64,000 bases of DNA from Branchiostoma belcheri (Eukaryota > Chordata > Leptocardii > Amphioxiformes > Branchiostomatidae), in the NCBI RefSeq assembly GCF_001625305.1, contig NW_017803046.1, forward strand, positions 1,678,950-1,742,949. Direction: 5' to 3'. This document shows positions 49,488 to 61,990 of this stretch, piece after piece; the stretch's first letter is position 1, and the number at the start of each line of letters is the position of its first letter. The position numbers were made by a program, and so were the translations under genes. The notes beneath the pieces are model-generated. The model saw nothing but the letters and a program-made list of their open reading frames with translations. It was not told the origin of the DNA and searched no databases.

Positions 49488-51352
49488 ATGTCGAAACGAC
49501 GTGGCAGGTGTAATAGATCCCGCCGTCGTACGAAGATGACTTTCCCCGTTGAGCCCGGTCAGGAGGAGATGACAGGACTCCCGTCCTTGCGGATGTGGGC
49601 GGCCATGGCCGGTGTGTTTCTGTTCGGTGTAGCACTGGTGAGTTTTTCTGGATAGTTCAGTAAACTAGTAGGCACTCCTATACTTTTTAGAAATCGTCAG
49701 CCAAATGTTACATTCGTATATATTGATTCTTGTCTCAGTCACCAAATATCATACTAGTGATAAGTCTATCTTGCCTTGGTAATGCCTGCATCTGTTACTG
49801 TCTCATTGATCGGAGGGTACCGGTGTCAGCAGTCAGCAGAAGATATCTATTTTAAAGTTTCCATTTTGTCCAGACAACTAAACCGGTGATTAAATGTTCA
49901 GTGTTTTACATTTTGATCATAGTCAATGTCTCTATCTATTTCTAGGTCATTGGATTGTCGGTAACGCCCACCCATGTCGAAGCCCAGACTGCTGTTGACG
50001 TCCGTCTGGACGGAAGTTGGGCCCACTACCAAGGAGAATTCGCAGATCCTACTGCTGTGGACGAGACTCCCCTTGACGACCAAACGCCCATCCAACCAAA
50101 TGGGGACGACAGCGACTGGTATCTAACGACCCTGGACCAGAAATACCAAGTGCCTGTCCGGGCCCGTGTTCCGGGAAGGTCCCGTGAGGTAGAAGGTGAT
50201 GGGAACTGGTCCAGCAATGAGCTGACCCCCGAGGACGTCCACTACGCACACACTCCCCAAGATGTGAGTTTTCTGGATACTTTATTATAGTATCTATTTC
50301 AAAGTTTCCATTTCGGACGTCAAAACACATAAATCAAGAATTAGATTTTCAGTATTTTACATCTTATTCATAATCTATATCTATCTGTATTTCTAGGTTA
50401 TTGGATTGTCGGCAGCGCCCACCCATGCCGACGCCCAGGCTACCGTTGACGTCCGTCTGGACGGAAGTTGGGCCCACTACCAAGGGGAGTTCTCAGATCC
50501 TACTGCTGTGGACAACGCTCCCCTTGATGATGAAGCACACATCCAATCAGATGCGAACGACAGCGACTGGTACCTAACGACCCTGGACGAGCTCTACCGA
50601 GTGCCTGTCCGAGCCCGTGTTCCAGGAAGGTCCCGTGAGGTAGAAGTGATTGTCACGCGGCCCCCAAATATAGCTAGCCATTGATAAGTCTTGCCTTGGT
50701 TATGCCTAGCCTGCATCTGCGTGTGTTTGTCTCATTGATCGGTGTTAGCAGTCAGTAGCTATATATAGACCAATACAGTATCTACATGTATTTCAAAGTC
50801 ACCTTTTCGTCAAAACACCTAAATCAGTGATTAGATTTTCAGTGTTTTCACATCTTAAAAATCTATTTCTATCTGTATTTCCAGGTCGGAGATGGAGTCC
50901 CGGACATGGATGGCGACAACCAGGACGCACCTGGCGTGTCTACGGCCCTCCCGGATGGTGACCTGGATGGAGATGACGACTGGGAGAAGAAGTACAGCGA
51001 GAAGCATCTCAACAGCGGCGACGAAAAACGTCCCACCTCTGCCATGACGTCCGGGTACAACAGCTCTACCGGCATGTCTGCACGAGACGACTCCTCTCTC
51101 CTGGATGGAAATGACGACCCTGTTCGTGATGAAGAAGAAGGCACCTCTGTGGTGGACGCGATGACTCTTGAGAACACGAACTCCACGGTCTTGGCAAAGA
51201 ATCCCCAGAACCACGACAAGAACCACCACGTCCGCAAGAATCCGGTCAAGAATGCCGACAAAATGACAGTGATCGTGATGGTCGGTACGGTGGTGACATT
51301 CTCTGTGGTACACAGGCATCAGTGTATGACACAGATGCCCCGTTGGGTTTAA
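49488..51352 (+). CDS. Unrecognised membrane protein with duplicated acidic repeat exons
   Basis: I do not recognise this family. Four exons, all phase 0, join: 49488-49637, 49946-50263, 50397-50645 and 50885-51352, giving about 394 residues. Residues 1-16 are strongly basic (MSKRRGRCNRSRRRTK). A hydrophobic segment about 36-56 (MAGVFLFGVAL then VIGLS) looks like a signal anchor. Exons 2 and 3 are close duplicates. Each runs from VIGLS..PTH through VDVRLDGSWAHYQGEF and DSDWYLTTLD to VPVRARVPGRSREVE. Exon 4 is acidic (DGDLDGDDDWEKK) and ends in a second hydrophobic stretch (MTVIVMVGTVVTFSVV) and a short tail. The RARVPGRSR segments are basic and could be proprotein-cleavage sites, which would release repeated peptides. 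The exon 3 donor is chosen to keep frame; GTAGAA two codons earlier is an alternative. Confidence 0.65.
49755..50884 (+). repeat. Intragenic tandem triplication of intron plus exon units
   Basis: Units begin near 49755, 50280 and 50685. Each contains the same intron tail (CTTGCCTTGG, CTCATTGATCGG, TTTCAAAGT, TCAGTGTTTT, CTATTTCTAG variants). The first two are followed by the repeat exon. In the third, only the intron part is clear before exon 4. Exon phase is 0-0, so duplication preserves frame. Confidence 0.75.
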
Positions 51353-52396
51353 TAGAACTTCACGACTAGTTCGTGTGGAGTTCCTCCGGGCATACACTTT
51401 CTGTGTGCACCGTGGCTACTTAGCCATCATTGTACTCAAGTTCGAAAAAAAACTGAATCATACGGTACCTACGTAGATATTTGCCCTGGTATCCAATACT
51501 ACAACTCTGTTTCCTACATTTCTTATAAACTTTTCACGCAGGACCATCGGTCCTTTTGGCCATGGTCGTTGTTGTGTTCAACAGGATTTGTGGCTGAATA
51601 AGTTAGTATGCACACACCGTGGGAGACTACTAGTATCAGAAACTACGCCTTGAACAAACTACCCCTTGAATGGTCGTTTACATACTGTGCGTTTACTTTA
51701 CAGGTTATATGCATTCCATCCTAAATTCGGAATAATTGCTTTTAATTTTGGGAGGTGTCATCCTGTAGATCTCCTCAGTGTCATACCACATATGATGTGG
51801 GGAGTACAGAATGTAACAATTCTTCTGTCTATGAAAGTATCACAGGTACTTTATGACTTGAAATGAATTGGTTGCAAACATTGAATACAAACTAGAAGTT
51901 GTGCGTCATCGTTGTCTTTTTATAACTAGCAAAATACGTAGGGATATAACGTTAGCGGTACTAGTACTGCACACAAAAAAGCAGGTAAAACTCATATATA
52001 TGGACAGCTTCAGTGTGGTCATTTTTGAGACTATCGCACCTTGCAGTAAAGCAAGGGTACCGGTATTGGAACAAACACTTTGGTAATTTTAGCAGTGGTA
52101 TTAGGTGACCTGTCTATGTTTAGTGGAGTGCCGTGGCACGGGTGTGTAAATGTAAATGGAGTGACGTCAGGATTTACCATAATTTGACACCAACACGTTG
52201 CACAAGAGCCTCCTTGCGACTTACGCCAAAACGCCAGGACCCACGTAACAAGTCATCATCATGGCGGTCGATGTAACGTTACATGTGGAATGACTCTGTT
52301 GTCAACGACAAAAGCGCAACACGGGTGCCATATATAACTCTACAAGCTTCCACTTGAGTTTCTTTGGTAGTTCAGGCATAGCAAGGGGCTCCTATC
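51353..52396. other. Intergenic, promoter region of first ASB gene
   Basis: The first part is probably 3' untranslated sequence of the unrecognised gene. Near 52258 is CATCATGGCGG, a YY1-like motif, within 140 bp of the ASB start. No other coding sequence is seen. Confidence 0.45.
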
Positions 52397-54316
52397 ATGC
52401 CTCGGGCCAGACGAACGAGCCGAGTGCGCAGGAGAAGGCGTCAACTGTCCGAGGCCGACTTGAGACTGCGGATGGCGGTAGCGAATGGCGACATCAGCGA
52501 ACTACGCGCCTGGACTTCGGACGGAGACGTGAACGAGTTAGACTGCAGTGGGTGGTCTCTGCTTCACCTGGCAGCGTCTAGAGGGAGGGAGAGATGTGTC
52601 AGAGTCCTTCTGGAACATGGAGGTAACGTGAAACTCGTTGTAAACACCTTTCTGACAAAAGCAATTGAATTAATAAGCAAGCAAATTATAATGGACACCA
52701 TGACTGACTGACTGTCAGAGCAAGGAGGTTCTCTTTTTTAACTCCATGGTCAGAGGGAGAGAGACAGCATGCAGGTTAGGCGCTTGACTATGTCACGTTT
52801 GAACCACGGAGCTTAAAATAAATTCTAAGCTCCTTGCTTGAACCAATATACAGATCCTTGCTTGAATCCTTGCAAATGCTGACTTATTAGCATATTACAA
52901 TTGAGTTGCCAGGGTTGTTACAGTCACTGTGCAACAAATGCGTAAAGATTATAAGATTTTGCATCTTTTTATCATTCGAATGATTTCTTAAAATGCAAAG
53001 AAAAAAAAAACAGCAAAAGTTATTCCACATTTATAACATTGCCTTCTTTCAAATTTTCCACGGATCCAGCATTGGCAGCTGTACAGGATTCCATCGGTGG
53101 CTTCACGTCTCTGCACTATGCCGCCATGCACGGCAGGACTCGCATTGCCAGACTCATCCTGGACTGTCAGCATTCCGACGCTGTCATCAACGCCTGCAGC
53201 AACGACGGCTGGACCCCCATGCACGTGGCCGCTCACTATGGGCGCGATGACTTCATCCGCGTGCTGGTGGACTACCGGGCCAAAGTGGATGCTCTGAGCG
53301 ACAAGGGAACCACGCCGCTTCAGCTAGCCTTGATCAGAAATAGGTTCTCTTGTGTAAATCTCTTGCTGGATGCAGGTGCAGACATCAACATCCAATCAGG
53401 TTTCCCTCTGAGATACTCTGTGATTAAAGGTTACCTCCCATTGGGCAGGACGCTCCTCCAGAGGGGGGCTGAACCCAACCTGGGACGGCCGGAGGACGGG
53501 GAGACACCTCTCCACCTAGCAGCTCTGAAAAATGACCTGAATTTTGCAAAACTGTTGTATGAGTTTGGCGGGGACGTGTACAAGAGGAACTATGATGGAC
53601 AGACGCCCATGGCAACAGCTAAAATGGTAGAAGACAGGAGCAGGCCGTTGTTAGATTTCCTTCAAGAAGAATCAAGTAAGAAATTTCTAACAGTTGTTTG
53701 TGACATTAACTAAATTTTTTTATTAGATGTAGCTGGACCTGGAGTCCATGAGCCATCCTATGTTCTACCTCCAGTTCACTCCTCTGATAGGCAATCCCTG
53801 CTAATTAGTCTGGCACGTATGAATGGAGGAATGATTAACATTTATATAGATACAAAACGTCTGTTAGATATTTGCCTAAATTATACAGAAAACTTAAAGC
53901 TCTGATTGGCTCAATTTTCACACAGTCCTTGGTATTGTCATGGTAAAGAGGTGTCAACCAGACATTCAGAAGTTCCGTCCTAGTTGGTACTGGAAGCTGT
54001 CAAAAGATGTAAAGGGCCAATCATTGAGATGGATGCCAGACTGTTTGACAAGAAATTGAAATGAAAACAGATCTTAATTGAGAGAAACCGAATATAATGT
54101 GTATTTTTCTGTGTATGGCACTGTTGACTTTCAAAATGAGTTTTAGTACACGTCACTAAATCATTTCTTGCATTCCCAGGATGTTGCAGAAGTCTACAGA
54201 ACCTCTGCCGCCTGACGATACGAAGAGCAATTGGCCACACCCGTCTGGACAGAATCCACCAACTGCCCTTATCCACCGTCATGCTGGACTTTCTCAGGCA
54301 CAAGTTTGAAGACTGA
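52397..54316 (+). CDS. Ankyrin repeat and SOCS box protein (ASB-like), copy 1
   Basis: This is a substrate-recognition subunit type. Ankyrin repeats bind a target and a C-terminal SOCS box recruits elongin B/C and cullin-5 for ubiquitination. Three exons join in phase: 52397-52622, 53070-53675 and 54180-54316, giving about 322 residues. The start MPRARRTSRVRRRRR is strongly basic. At least six ankyrin units follow (GWSLLHLAASRG, GFTSLHYAAMHG, GWTPMHVAAHYG, GTTPLQLALIRN, FPLRYSVIKG, GETPLHLAALKN). Exon 3 is the SOCS box: SLQNLCRLTIRRAIG is the elongin-binding part and LPLSTVMLDFL the cullin-side part. Which vertebrate ASB it corresponds to is not clear. Two paralogs lie to the right with the same exon structure. 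Confidence 0.88.
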
Positions 54317-56415
54317 ACACAGACTAAAGGCACAGCTCCATTGTCATATGCTATGTTTGACATATGATTTTCAGTGAGGCTATGACAGAACTGACTAGGG
54401 TCAACGCAAACCTTTTTTCTGTCACAAGAGAGCTGAATTTTATAAGAGACATCCATAAGTGTCCTAACAATGATGGTAAACCTATTGAACGGCGAATAAG
54501 ACAGAGCCCGTAAGAACATTCCTCTCACAGCAATCATTGTATAATAGGTGGTGTGCACTGAGCATGGAGGTGCAGATCAAGTTTTTCCTGCAGATCAAGG
54601 AGTCAAGCCTTTATCCTGTATTTATCCTGTATTTATGATGGATGTATCATCATCTGTATTAATGTTATCCCCTATTGCAGTGTAAATAAGTGATAACAAA
54701 GAAAGAATATCTTTATTATTTATTCTTAATAATAGTCACATGCACACTATGGGTAAATGTATTTTTGTAGAGAGGATCGTAAAAATGATATGTATTAAAC
54801 ACACAAGAGGGGGTGGAAGAAAGGGGCGGAAATGGGGGGAAAGGGGGCCAAAGAGGTCTGAACCATATTAGACATGTAACGTTACATGTAGTAGAGACTG
54901 TTTCAAGGAGTGAATGTACTAGTACTCAGATATAAGTTTTCCTCCAGGCCAGTATTTTCATCATGGCAATTGATTTTATCTTAAAATGTAACAGAAGTAA
55001 GGAAATAAATTGACATGGCCAAGACCCAGGTACACTTCTCTGCCGTTTGGGAGAGGGGATTTTTTCTGTTTTTGAGATCTTTAAGCTCTACTGTCATGTA
55101 AAAGGTGTCTTGAAAGAGCCTATCTACAGAATGAAATCAGGAGGTTTCTATGTTACAAGTATTTGAGTTGTCAATGTCTTGTTGTATTGTGAATTTCTTG
55201 CTGATAATTCCTCACGACCATATTGACCTCCAATTCAACGTTCTTGTCAGTCTGCGGTTATACCATTCCTCCTTTTGCCTCCTGTGACTCTAAATACATG
55301 TAACAGGTAACATGTTACTATATAACTAGTTACCACCAAAATTAAACATGCAAAACAATTTTCCTTTCCATTTTATTCCCGGACTTTGAGAACATTGAAA
55401 ATGCCATTTTCTTCTCAAAGTCCCTTCTTTAGACTGATTAAATTCACGGTATCCCTTGGGCTATTCCATTTTCTGCGAAGAGGGGTGTCTTTACCACCAC
55501 GGCTATCGTAGGTAAAAAAGCGAAAGTGCGCTGTGAAACCCCCTTGCGGTAATCCGGTTGGTATCGTCCGAAATGACCTGGACATTTCCCAGAGTACAAA
55601 GCGGTGTAAGATGGCGGCGTCCTGATGAGGTAAAAGGTGTTTGTCCCGTCTTTTGAGCTCGTTTCACTTTTTCCCACGTTAACAAGTCGAGTAAAACGAT
55701 CAAAGAGATTCATTAAGACCCACAAAAATCCTAGAAATCAATTTGGGGAGTTATTTTGCTGTTACTTCAAGAAAAACGGAGAACAACTAGGGTACTTTGG
55801 GTGGGGTAAAAACCATGACCATGTTACGCAAGAAGATTTGTGACTAAAACTTGTGGCAAAAATAGAAACTTCAAATCATCAGTTGAGCCTTGGTTCAACA
55901 CGGTGATCTATGAAGAGTTTTCTGTACAACGTCATGATAGAATTACTCGTCCGAATGGTACTTCTTTCTGGCGATTTATATCATAACTTTTTAGATAGAT
56001 GTCAGTCAGTTGTGCGAACTAACTGAAGCTTTTAAAAAAATGCATTTGTCACTATGCCACTCAAAAACGTTTTTTGTATAGTTATCAGCATGGCTATAGT
56101 TCAGTTTTCTATATGATCTAAGAGCACGTTGTTCCAATCATGAAACAAGTCATTTCTTAAGTAGTGTTGGTAAGGGTTTTCTTACAAATTCATTCTCAGC
56201 CATAGTTCTCAACCAGATGAACTGAATTTTTTGTCTATTATTGACCTTGAACGATCATCAGATGTAAATTATTGTATAGAACGTTTACTGCATAGTGACA
56301 TTGTTACGTTACCCCTTTTAAATGCTTTGATTAATAGGTGTGTACTTTTGGAACAAACATTGTCATCATCTCTGTAGCCTTAGGATCAGTTCTGAAAGAG
56401 AAGAGTGACCCAGCC
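54317..56415. other. Intergenic between ASB copies 1 and 2
   Basis: A plus-strand AATAAA near 55004 may end copy 1. A CpG-richer patch at about 55440-55640 includes AAGATGGCGGCG (YY1-like) near 55607 and may be the promoter or non-coding first exon of copy 2. Minus-strand frames here are not recognisable proteins. Confidence 0.4.
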
Positions 56416-58122
56416 ATGCCCAAGTTGAGGCCCAGGAAGAGCGGCAAGCATGCCACGTGTTCCCAGGATGCCCTGAAGCTTCAGGAGGCGGTGCGGGGAG
56501 GGAAGATCGCGCCGGTTCGGTCGCTGCTGCAGAAGGGTCTGAGCGTGAACCAGCGCTGCGTGTACGGGTTCTCTCTCCTGCATGGAGCCGTGGTCAACAG
56601 TCAGCTCAGATGTGTCCGACTGCTGCTGGAACATGGTGGTGAGAATATTCTCTAAATACGAACATACAAGTGTTATTTGGTACCGACCTGCAAGGGTCTT
56701 GTACTGAAAAAAAGGGAGGAGCACAGCATGAAGAAGATAATGAGAAAGAACCTAAGAGTTAATGAAATTTTACGGACCAATTTGTAACTGTGAACGAGAG
56801 AAGCTACTTCTCACTTTGTATCAGTATCAATAACATATTTCTATGTCCTCATGTTTTAGAACTAATGTTAAATTTACAGTAGTACAATGTACTAGTAAAT
56901 AAAGTATGATTCATGATGAATTCTGTGTTTCATCGGGAAGTGCATTGTACATGTACTAACTAGTGACGTTTTTTTCTCCCATTCAAAAGCCTGCGCCTAT
57001 GTTAAGGACTACACTGGCGGGTACACGCCGCTACACTTTGCCGCCAAGTACGTTCTGACTCGTATCGCTCAGGTCATCCTGCAGTACGACGATTCGGAGC
57101 GCGTGGTGAACGCGAGGGGACGGGACGGGCTGACCCCCCTGCACATCGTGGCCGCCTGCGGGAAAGAAGAGTGTGCCCTTCAGTTCATGCGCCTTCTGCT
57201 TGAGTCAGGAGCGACCATCGACCCTGTGACAGACTTTGGTTTTACCCCACTCCTCATGGCAATAAAGTTCCGCAGATATTCCTGTATAAAGACGTTGGTG
57301 GAATGGGGCGCAAACGTGGACCTGGAGATGGGACTGCCCATCAGGTATGCAGTAGCAAACAATGATCACAAACTTCTGAGAATACTACTGCAGAATGGAG
57401 CCCAGTGTAACTACGGGGGCCCAAAGACGGGACAGACGCCATTACATTTGGCAGCTATGCAAAACAATGTGGTTTTAGCCACAAGACTCTGGGAGTATGG
57501 AGCAGACTGTAATGCCAAGAACCAGAGTGAGGAAACACCCCTGGAGGTGGCCAGGAGTGTGGCTGATTGGGACACACAGTGTGTGCAGTTTCTCCGAGAT
57601 GTTACGTAGTAAGTATGCTTGTGGTCATGCATCTAGATTTTTTTAGGAGGAGCTTTAAAATGAAACCTTTTGAATTTCAATTGTTTCATATACACGTCTG
57701 TAAACACAGTATTATTAGAAAACAAAGTATAAAAACTGTTGAATTGACTGTTAGGGGAATGGTAGAGAAGATTAAAACTACACACTCTCTAAAGATTTTT
57801 TTGCAGAGTTGTACCCTCTTGACAGCTTTTCTTTGTTATCCTAAGTTGGGGTGAAGCATTATGCTTTTGTAACTTGAGGTAATCCCCATTACCAAATTGA
57901 TTGACAGCTAATTTTCTGGACATCACTGATTTGATCAGCACAAGGTATGGCATTAATCTCCCTTAATCCTACGTTTATCCCAACACTGCAGATAAAGCCA
58001 GGAGTCTCCAGGACCTGTGCAGACTGACGGTCAGGTCACAGGTCGGACACAAGCGGCTCCACAGACTGGACGAACTGGACATCACCAGGGTCATGCTCAA
58101 CTATCTCAAACACAAACACTGA
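56416..58122 (+). CDS. Ankyrin repeat and SOCS box protein (ASB-like), copy 2
   Basis: Exons are 56416-56638, 56990-57605 and 58002-58122, about 319 residues. It begins MPKLRPRK, parallel to copy 1, and has ankyrin units (GFSLLHGAVVN, GYTPLHFAAKY, GLTPLHIVAACG, GFTPLLMAIKF, LPIRYAVANN, GQTPLHLAAMQN). The SOCS-like end is SLQDLCRLTVRSQVG then LDITRVMLNYL. The last junction is awkward. The strongest donor (GTAAGT at 57609) with the obvious acceptor before 58002 would give a stop. The frame is kept only by pairing the GTAGTA donor after 57605 with the acceptor CCAG ending at 58001. In the cullin-side motif, the LP of the usual LPLP-type sequence is LD here. It may be a slightly degenerate or alternatively spliced gene. 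Confidence 0.78.
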
Positions 58123-61100
58123 CCACTCGTCATGGATGTACCATTTCAACCCTCCTGGCTCTAGTCTAACTGCGCAGTTTACTCACTGTCTGTTTAGTAC
58201 CAAATTCTAGTTCTGATAAAGAGCATTACAAGTATGTATTTTGAGAGATAGTGTAGCTATTTATACGCATCAGGGCTAGGATAAAGGTAAGCTATCTAGT
58301 ATGACAGCTAAGTTTACTTCCAAACATCAAGACTTAGGGTATATTTCTACATTGCACAGACTTGGGATACTCTATTTTATAGGTTCATTTGTTACCCCAT
58401 TATAATATATGAATTACCGTAAGCTAATGCTGCTGTTGTTGTTGCCTTAACTTTTCTGGAATATCACCATGAATTTTTCAGCCCTGAGAAAGTACAATGT
58501 AGATGTTAAAAGGTGAATCAACATCAGCTATGGATACATTTGTATTACCAGTACCAGAAAATGAAATAAAATACAATACAAGATGGAAATGGAAACATTT
58601 TAAATTCCTTTCTGGCTACAATGCTATGTTTCACTTGAAAGATTGTTCCATATGCTGTGCCTTTTAGAAGCATTTGAACAAGGATAACCCCTTCTTTAGT
58701 TAACAAGGATTGTATATATGAGGTCATGTGCCTTTTGCCATTTTTGACAAGTACACTAAAGAATACTCCAAAAGAGAAATGTTTGTACATCACTTTCTAA
58801 GAACATGAATAAAATATTCATGACTTTGTTTTGTGTACAGTATTAATGATATTGGGAAATATTGGAGATATATTTACCTTAAGGCATGAATTTATGTCTG
58901 GAACTAACTTTTGCCTAGAAAATTCTGCTAGGTAAATATACATTCCCTCTATGATATAACTTTTACCATAAGATATTTTTGTTCTATGAACTGTTTCTTT
59001 GAGTTGACTGTACAAAATCTCTAATATATATTACATAGCCAGCATTAAACAACAAGATTATTTCTTATGGTGAGTGAGTAACCCTCTTTGCCTGAGTCAG
59101 AATTTTGAGTGACAAGCAGTTGGTTCAGAACAAAATGTGAAGAAATGTGATTGGTCAAATGTTAATTGCATCACAATGTAAGTGCACTTAGTCATGAACT
59201 ATGGCAATACGATATGCTCTCAGATGTATTTCAGATTTGTGGTCACCCCTTTTGTATGTGATACAAAGTACATGTACATGTATTTTTAGGGTGGGGTAAA
59301 ATGCATATGAAATTGATAGACTACATTATACATGAAATTGATAGACTACATTGTACTACTATTATTGTTCAGCACTCTCCAAAACAGTATACCTGTATTT
59401 TGTTGAATGAAACAATAAAACAGTGTTTGAAAACATTAAGTTGAATACTAACAAAAATGCAATTTGAATACTGTATGAACTTTTGTGAGCTTGTTGGCAA
59501 AATGATGGCAGCTGATTACTAGTATATTAAAACCTTGCCTTGACTGTATTTAAGAGTGTACAAATGAGTTCTTCCTTACTTATTCTGTTCTATTGTTTCA
59601 TAACTGTTTTCTGTCAATCCATTACATCAATATATAATGGTGAATGTGAATCTTGTCTCTTTCAATGTGTTGTTGCATTGTCATCCTCAATACATAGAAT
59701 TATGCACAAAGGTACATGCACCAATATATAGAAATGGAAGCAACAGCAAGCTCTTATGAATGCACATAGTTTTATTTGAGGTGATAACCTTATTTAGACA
59801 TGAATTTTTTCACCCTTCTGTAACAAAAATAGTGCAAATCAATTGTGAACAAAAATGACTGAAAATGCAGTGAATGCCATATAACTTTTCAACATTCATT
59901 CTGCATAGACAATTTCTAGTCCTAAGAAGTATTGCCCCTCAGTTCAGCATTTTCAACACGGTATATGTCACCTCCATGGAACTTGAACAGAACAGAAACT
60001 CAATAGTAACAAAAGGCCCATAGGTCTAACACAATGGAAAAGCTCACAAACTTGGGCATACCTTACAATATTGTGGCTTTTACAGACCAAGTATCAGTAT
60101 TTTAGTAAACTGTCGTCTTCAAAATGTTTTAAATCATATAGGAGTTATGGTAACATTAGTGACACTTGCTCCATTGTTGCTCAAATGTAAGTGTGAGCAA
60201 CTATGCAAACAAACTAAAAATGCCTAAAAACAAACTGGAAATAATGTTCAAAATGTTGGAAAGCATAAACTGGTAATAATGTTGATACAAGCATAATACC
60301 TTTCATCACAAAAAAATATGTACTGCTGGAAAAAAAAACTTCAATCATACACAGTACAATTCAGTTTGGGGTCTGGCTCAATTCCAGAATGTTTTATAAA
60401 ATTGGTTTACTCTGGAAAGAATTTGACGAACAAGATATATAGTGAGTAACAACCAAGCATATGAAAGAAACGTGCAAATGTATGATGATGGACAGCTGAA
60501 GAATGGAAGACAAGTTTCTAAAACTAAGGCAAGTCCTTCATACATCCAGCTTAGTTAAGCTGTGGACACACACCAAAAAACGGTAAAGTTGGAGAATGTA
60601 GTGAATTTAGGTGTACAGTACGATGGTGTTTCATGTCACTCGAATTTATCTTTATACATGCATTTTCACTTAGAAGTCATATTTCTCTTGGGTGACTGAA
60701 GAAAACTAGCAACAGACCTGTACAGGAATGTCCAGTAGTGGACTGATGTTTCTTTTTGGAGGATCCAGGATAGTATTAAAGCCAGCTTTAGTTGTCATGG
60801 AAAAAGTAACATTGCAAAATTGGACATGTTGGACTACTTTTCAAACGTTATCTATGATTGTATATTATTGTATATTCATCTTTGCTCTGTAGGTGTTTGA
60901 ATGTTTAAACATCTAACACCATTGCTACAGGTACCCACAAAAATAGTCATATTTGACAGATGTTATCCAGCAATAATTTAACAATTTTTCTTTACATGGA
61001 AATGGTATTTCAAACTTAGCCAATCAAGATGAGCAGAAATATGACAGATACTACCAAGTGCAAGCGGTTGGGGCGAAACGCGTTCGAATTGTTCTATGGA

Positions 61101-61990
61101 ACATTTGGAACCCCTGGGCCGTACGCGTTAAGAACCCTCGGGCCGTACAGCTAGTTATCGCACGGGCCGGAACACCCGTATCGAACGTAATCGCGGCCCA
61201 GGTATGACATAAAAGGAAATATGTAATATCCTGTACATACAATATACCTTACATATAAAATTTATTGCCAATCTGTTTCTAATGACTTAAAGAAATCCTG
61301 CACCATACATGTATTTAATACAATGAAGTTAACATCCATATACTTTTGTATAATCATCAATAACATCATACATAATACAGGAATAATATGAAAAATAATA
61401 CCCCTCTCTTTAAATCTTGATTTTTCATTTCCACATTTGATCTGATGCCTTGGCATGAAAAGTAAAGATAGCTTTACTCCTGATTCCACCTCTGACATGT
61501 AGGCAAACAAAAAGTAATTTCCTGGGTTCATAACCTTCAAGCAGATGCTGGAAGGCAAAACTGTTATACTTTTTCCCAGTTCCCTGTTTCTGATATAAAC
61601 TGCCTTCATTTCTGCAGATGTAAGAAAGGCAGAAACAGGAGCTAGAAAAATGTAATGATTTTGGCTCCCAACATTTAGCTGGAGATAACACTTCTGGAAA
61701 GGAAACAGGCTGGTGAAATCATAAAAACAGCCATGTAGTTTTTATTCAAACTACAACAAGTACAATATACATAACACTTCTCAGATATCCAGGCAATCTC
61801 CAGTGTGTTTCTTTATGTGCTAGAAGTCCTGGATGGTAAGAAATGAATACCTGATACTTCCCAGTCTATCCCCTTCACATAGTGGTCTAAGTGAGAACAG
61901 GCTCCACTCCAGAGGCATTGCCAAAAAAGGGAGGCTACCAGAGACCTGACCTACGTACAAGACAGAAGTAGCACTTTATTCTAAGGTAGC
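58123..61990. other. Intergenic between ASB copies 2 and 3
   Basis: Copy 2 probably ends near AATAAA motifs at about 58562 or 58808. The remainder is AT-rich with no recognisable exon, apart from a CpG-rich patch at 61057-61207 described separately. Confidence 0.5.
61057..61207. other. Isolated CpG-rich segment
   Basis: About 150 bp with many CG dinucleotides (GGGGCGAAACGCGTTCG, GGGCCGTACGCG, ATCGCGGCCC) embedded in AT-rich DNA. It contains repeated GGGCCGTAC. No frame gives a recognisable protein. It may be an exon of an unknown gene, a recent insertion or a regulatory CpG cluster. Confidence 0.45.

Noticed and set aside
50855-51397. 180-residue minus-strand frame
   Set aside because: Antisense to exon 4 of the unrecognised gene. 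The plus frame has consistent splice phase, acidic composition and exon context, while the minus frame has no recognisable features.
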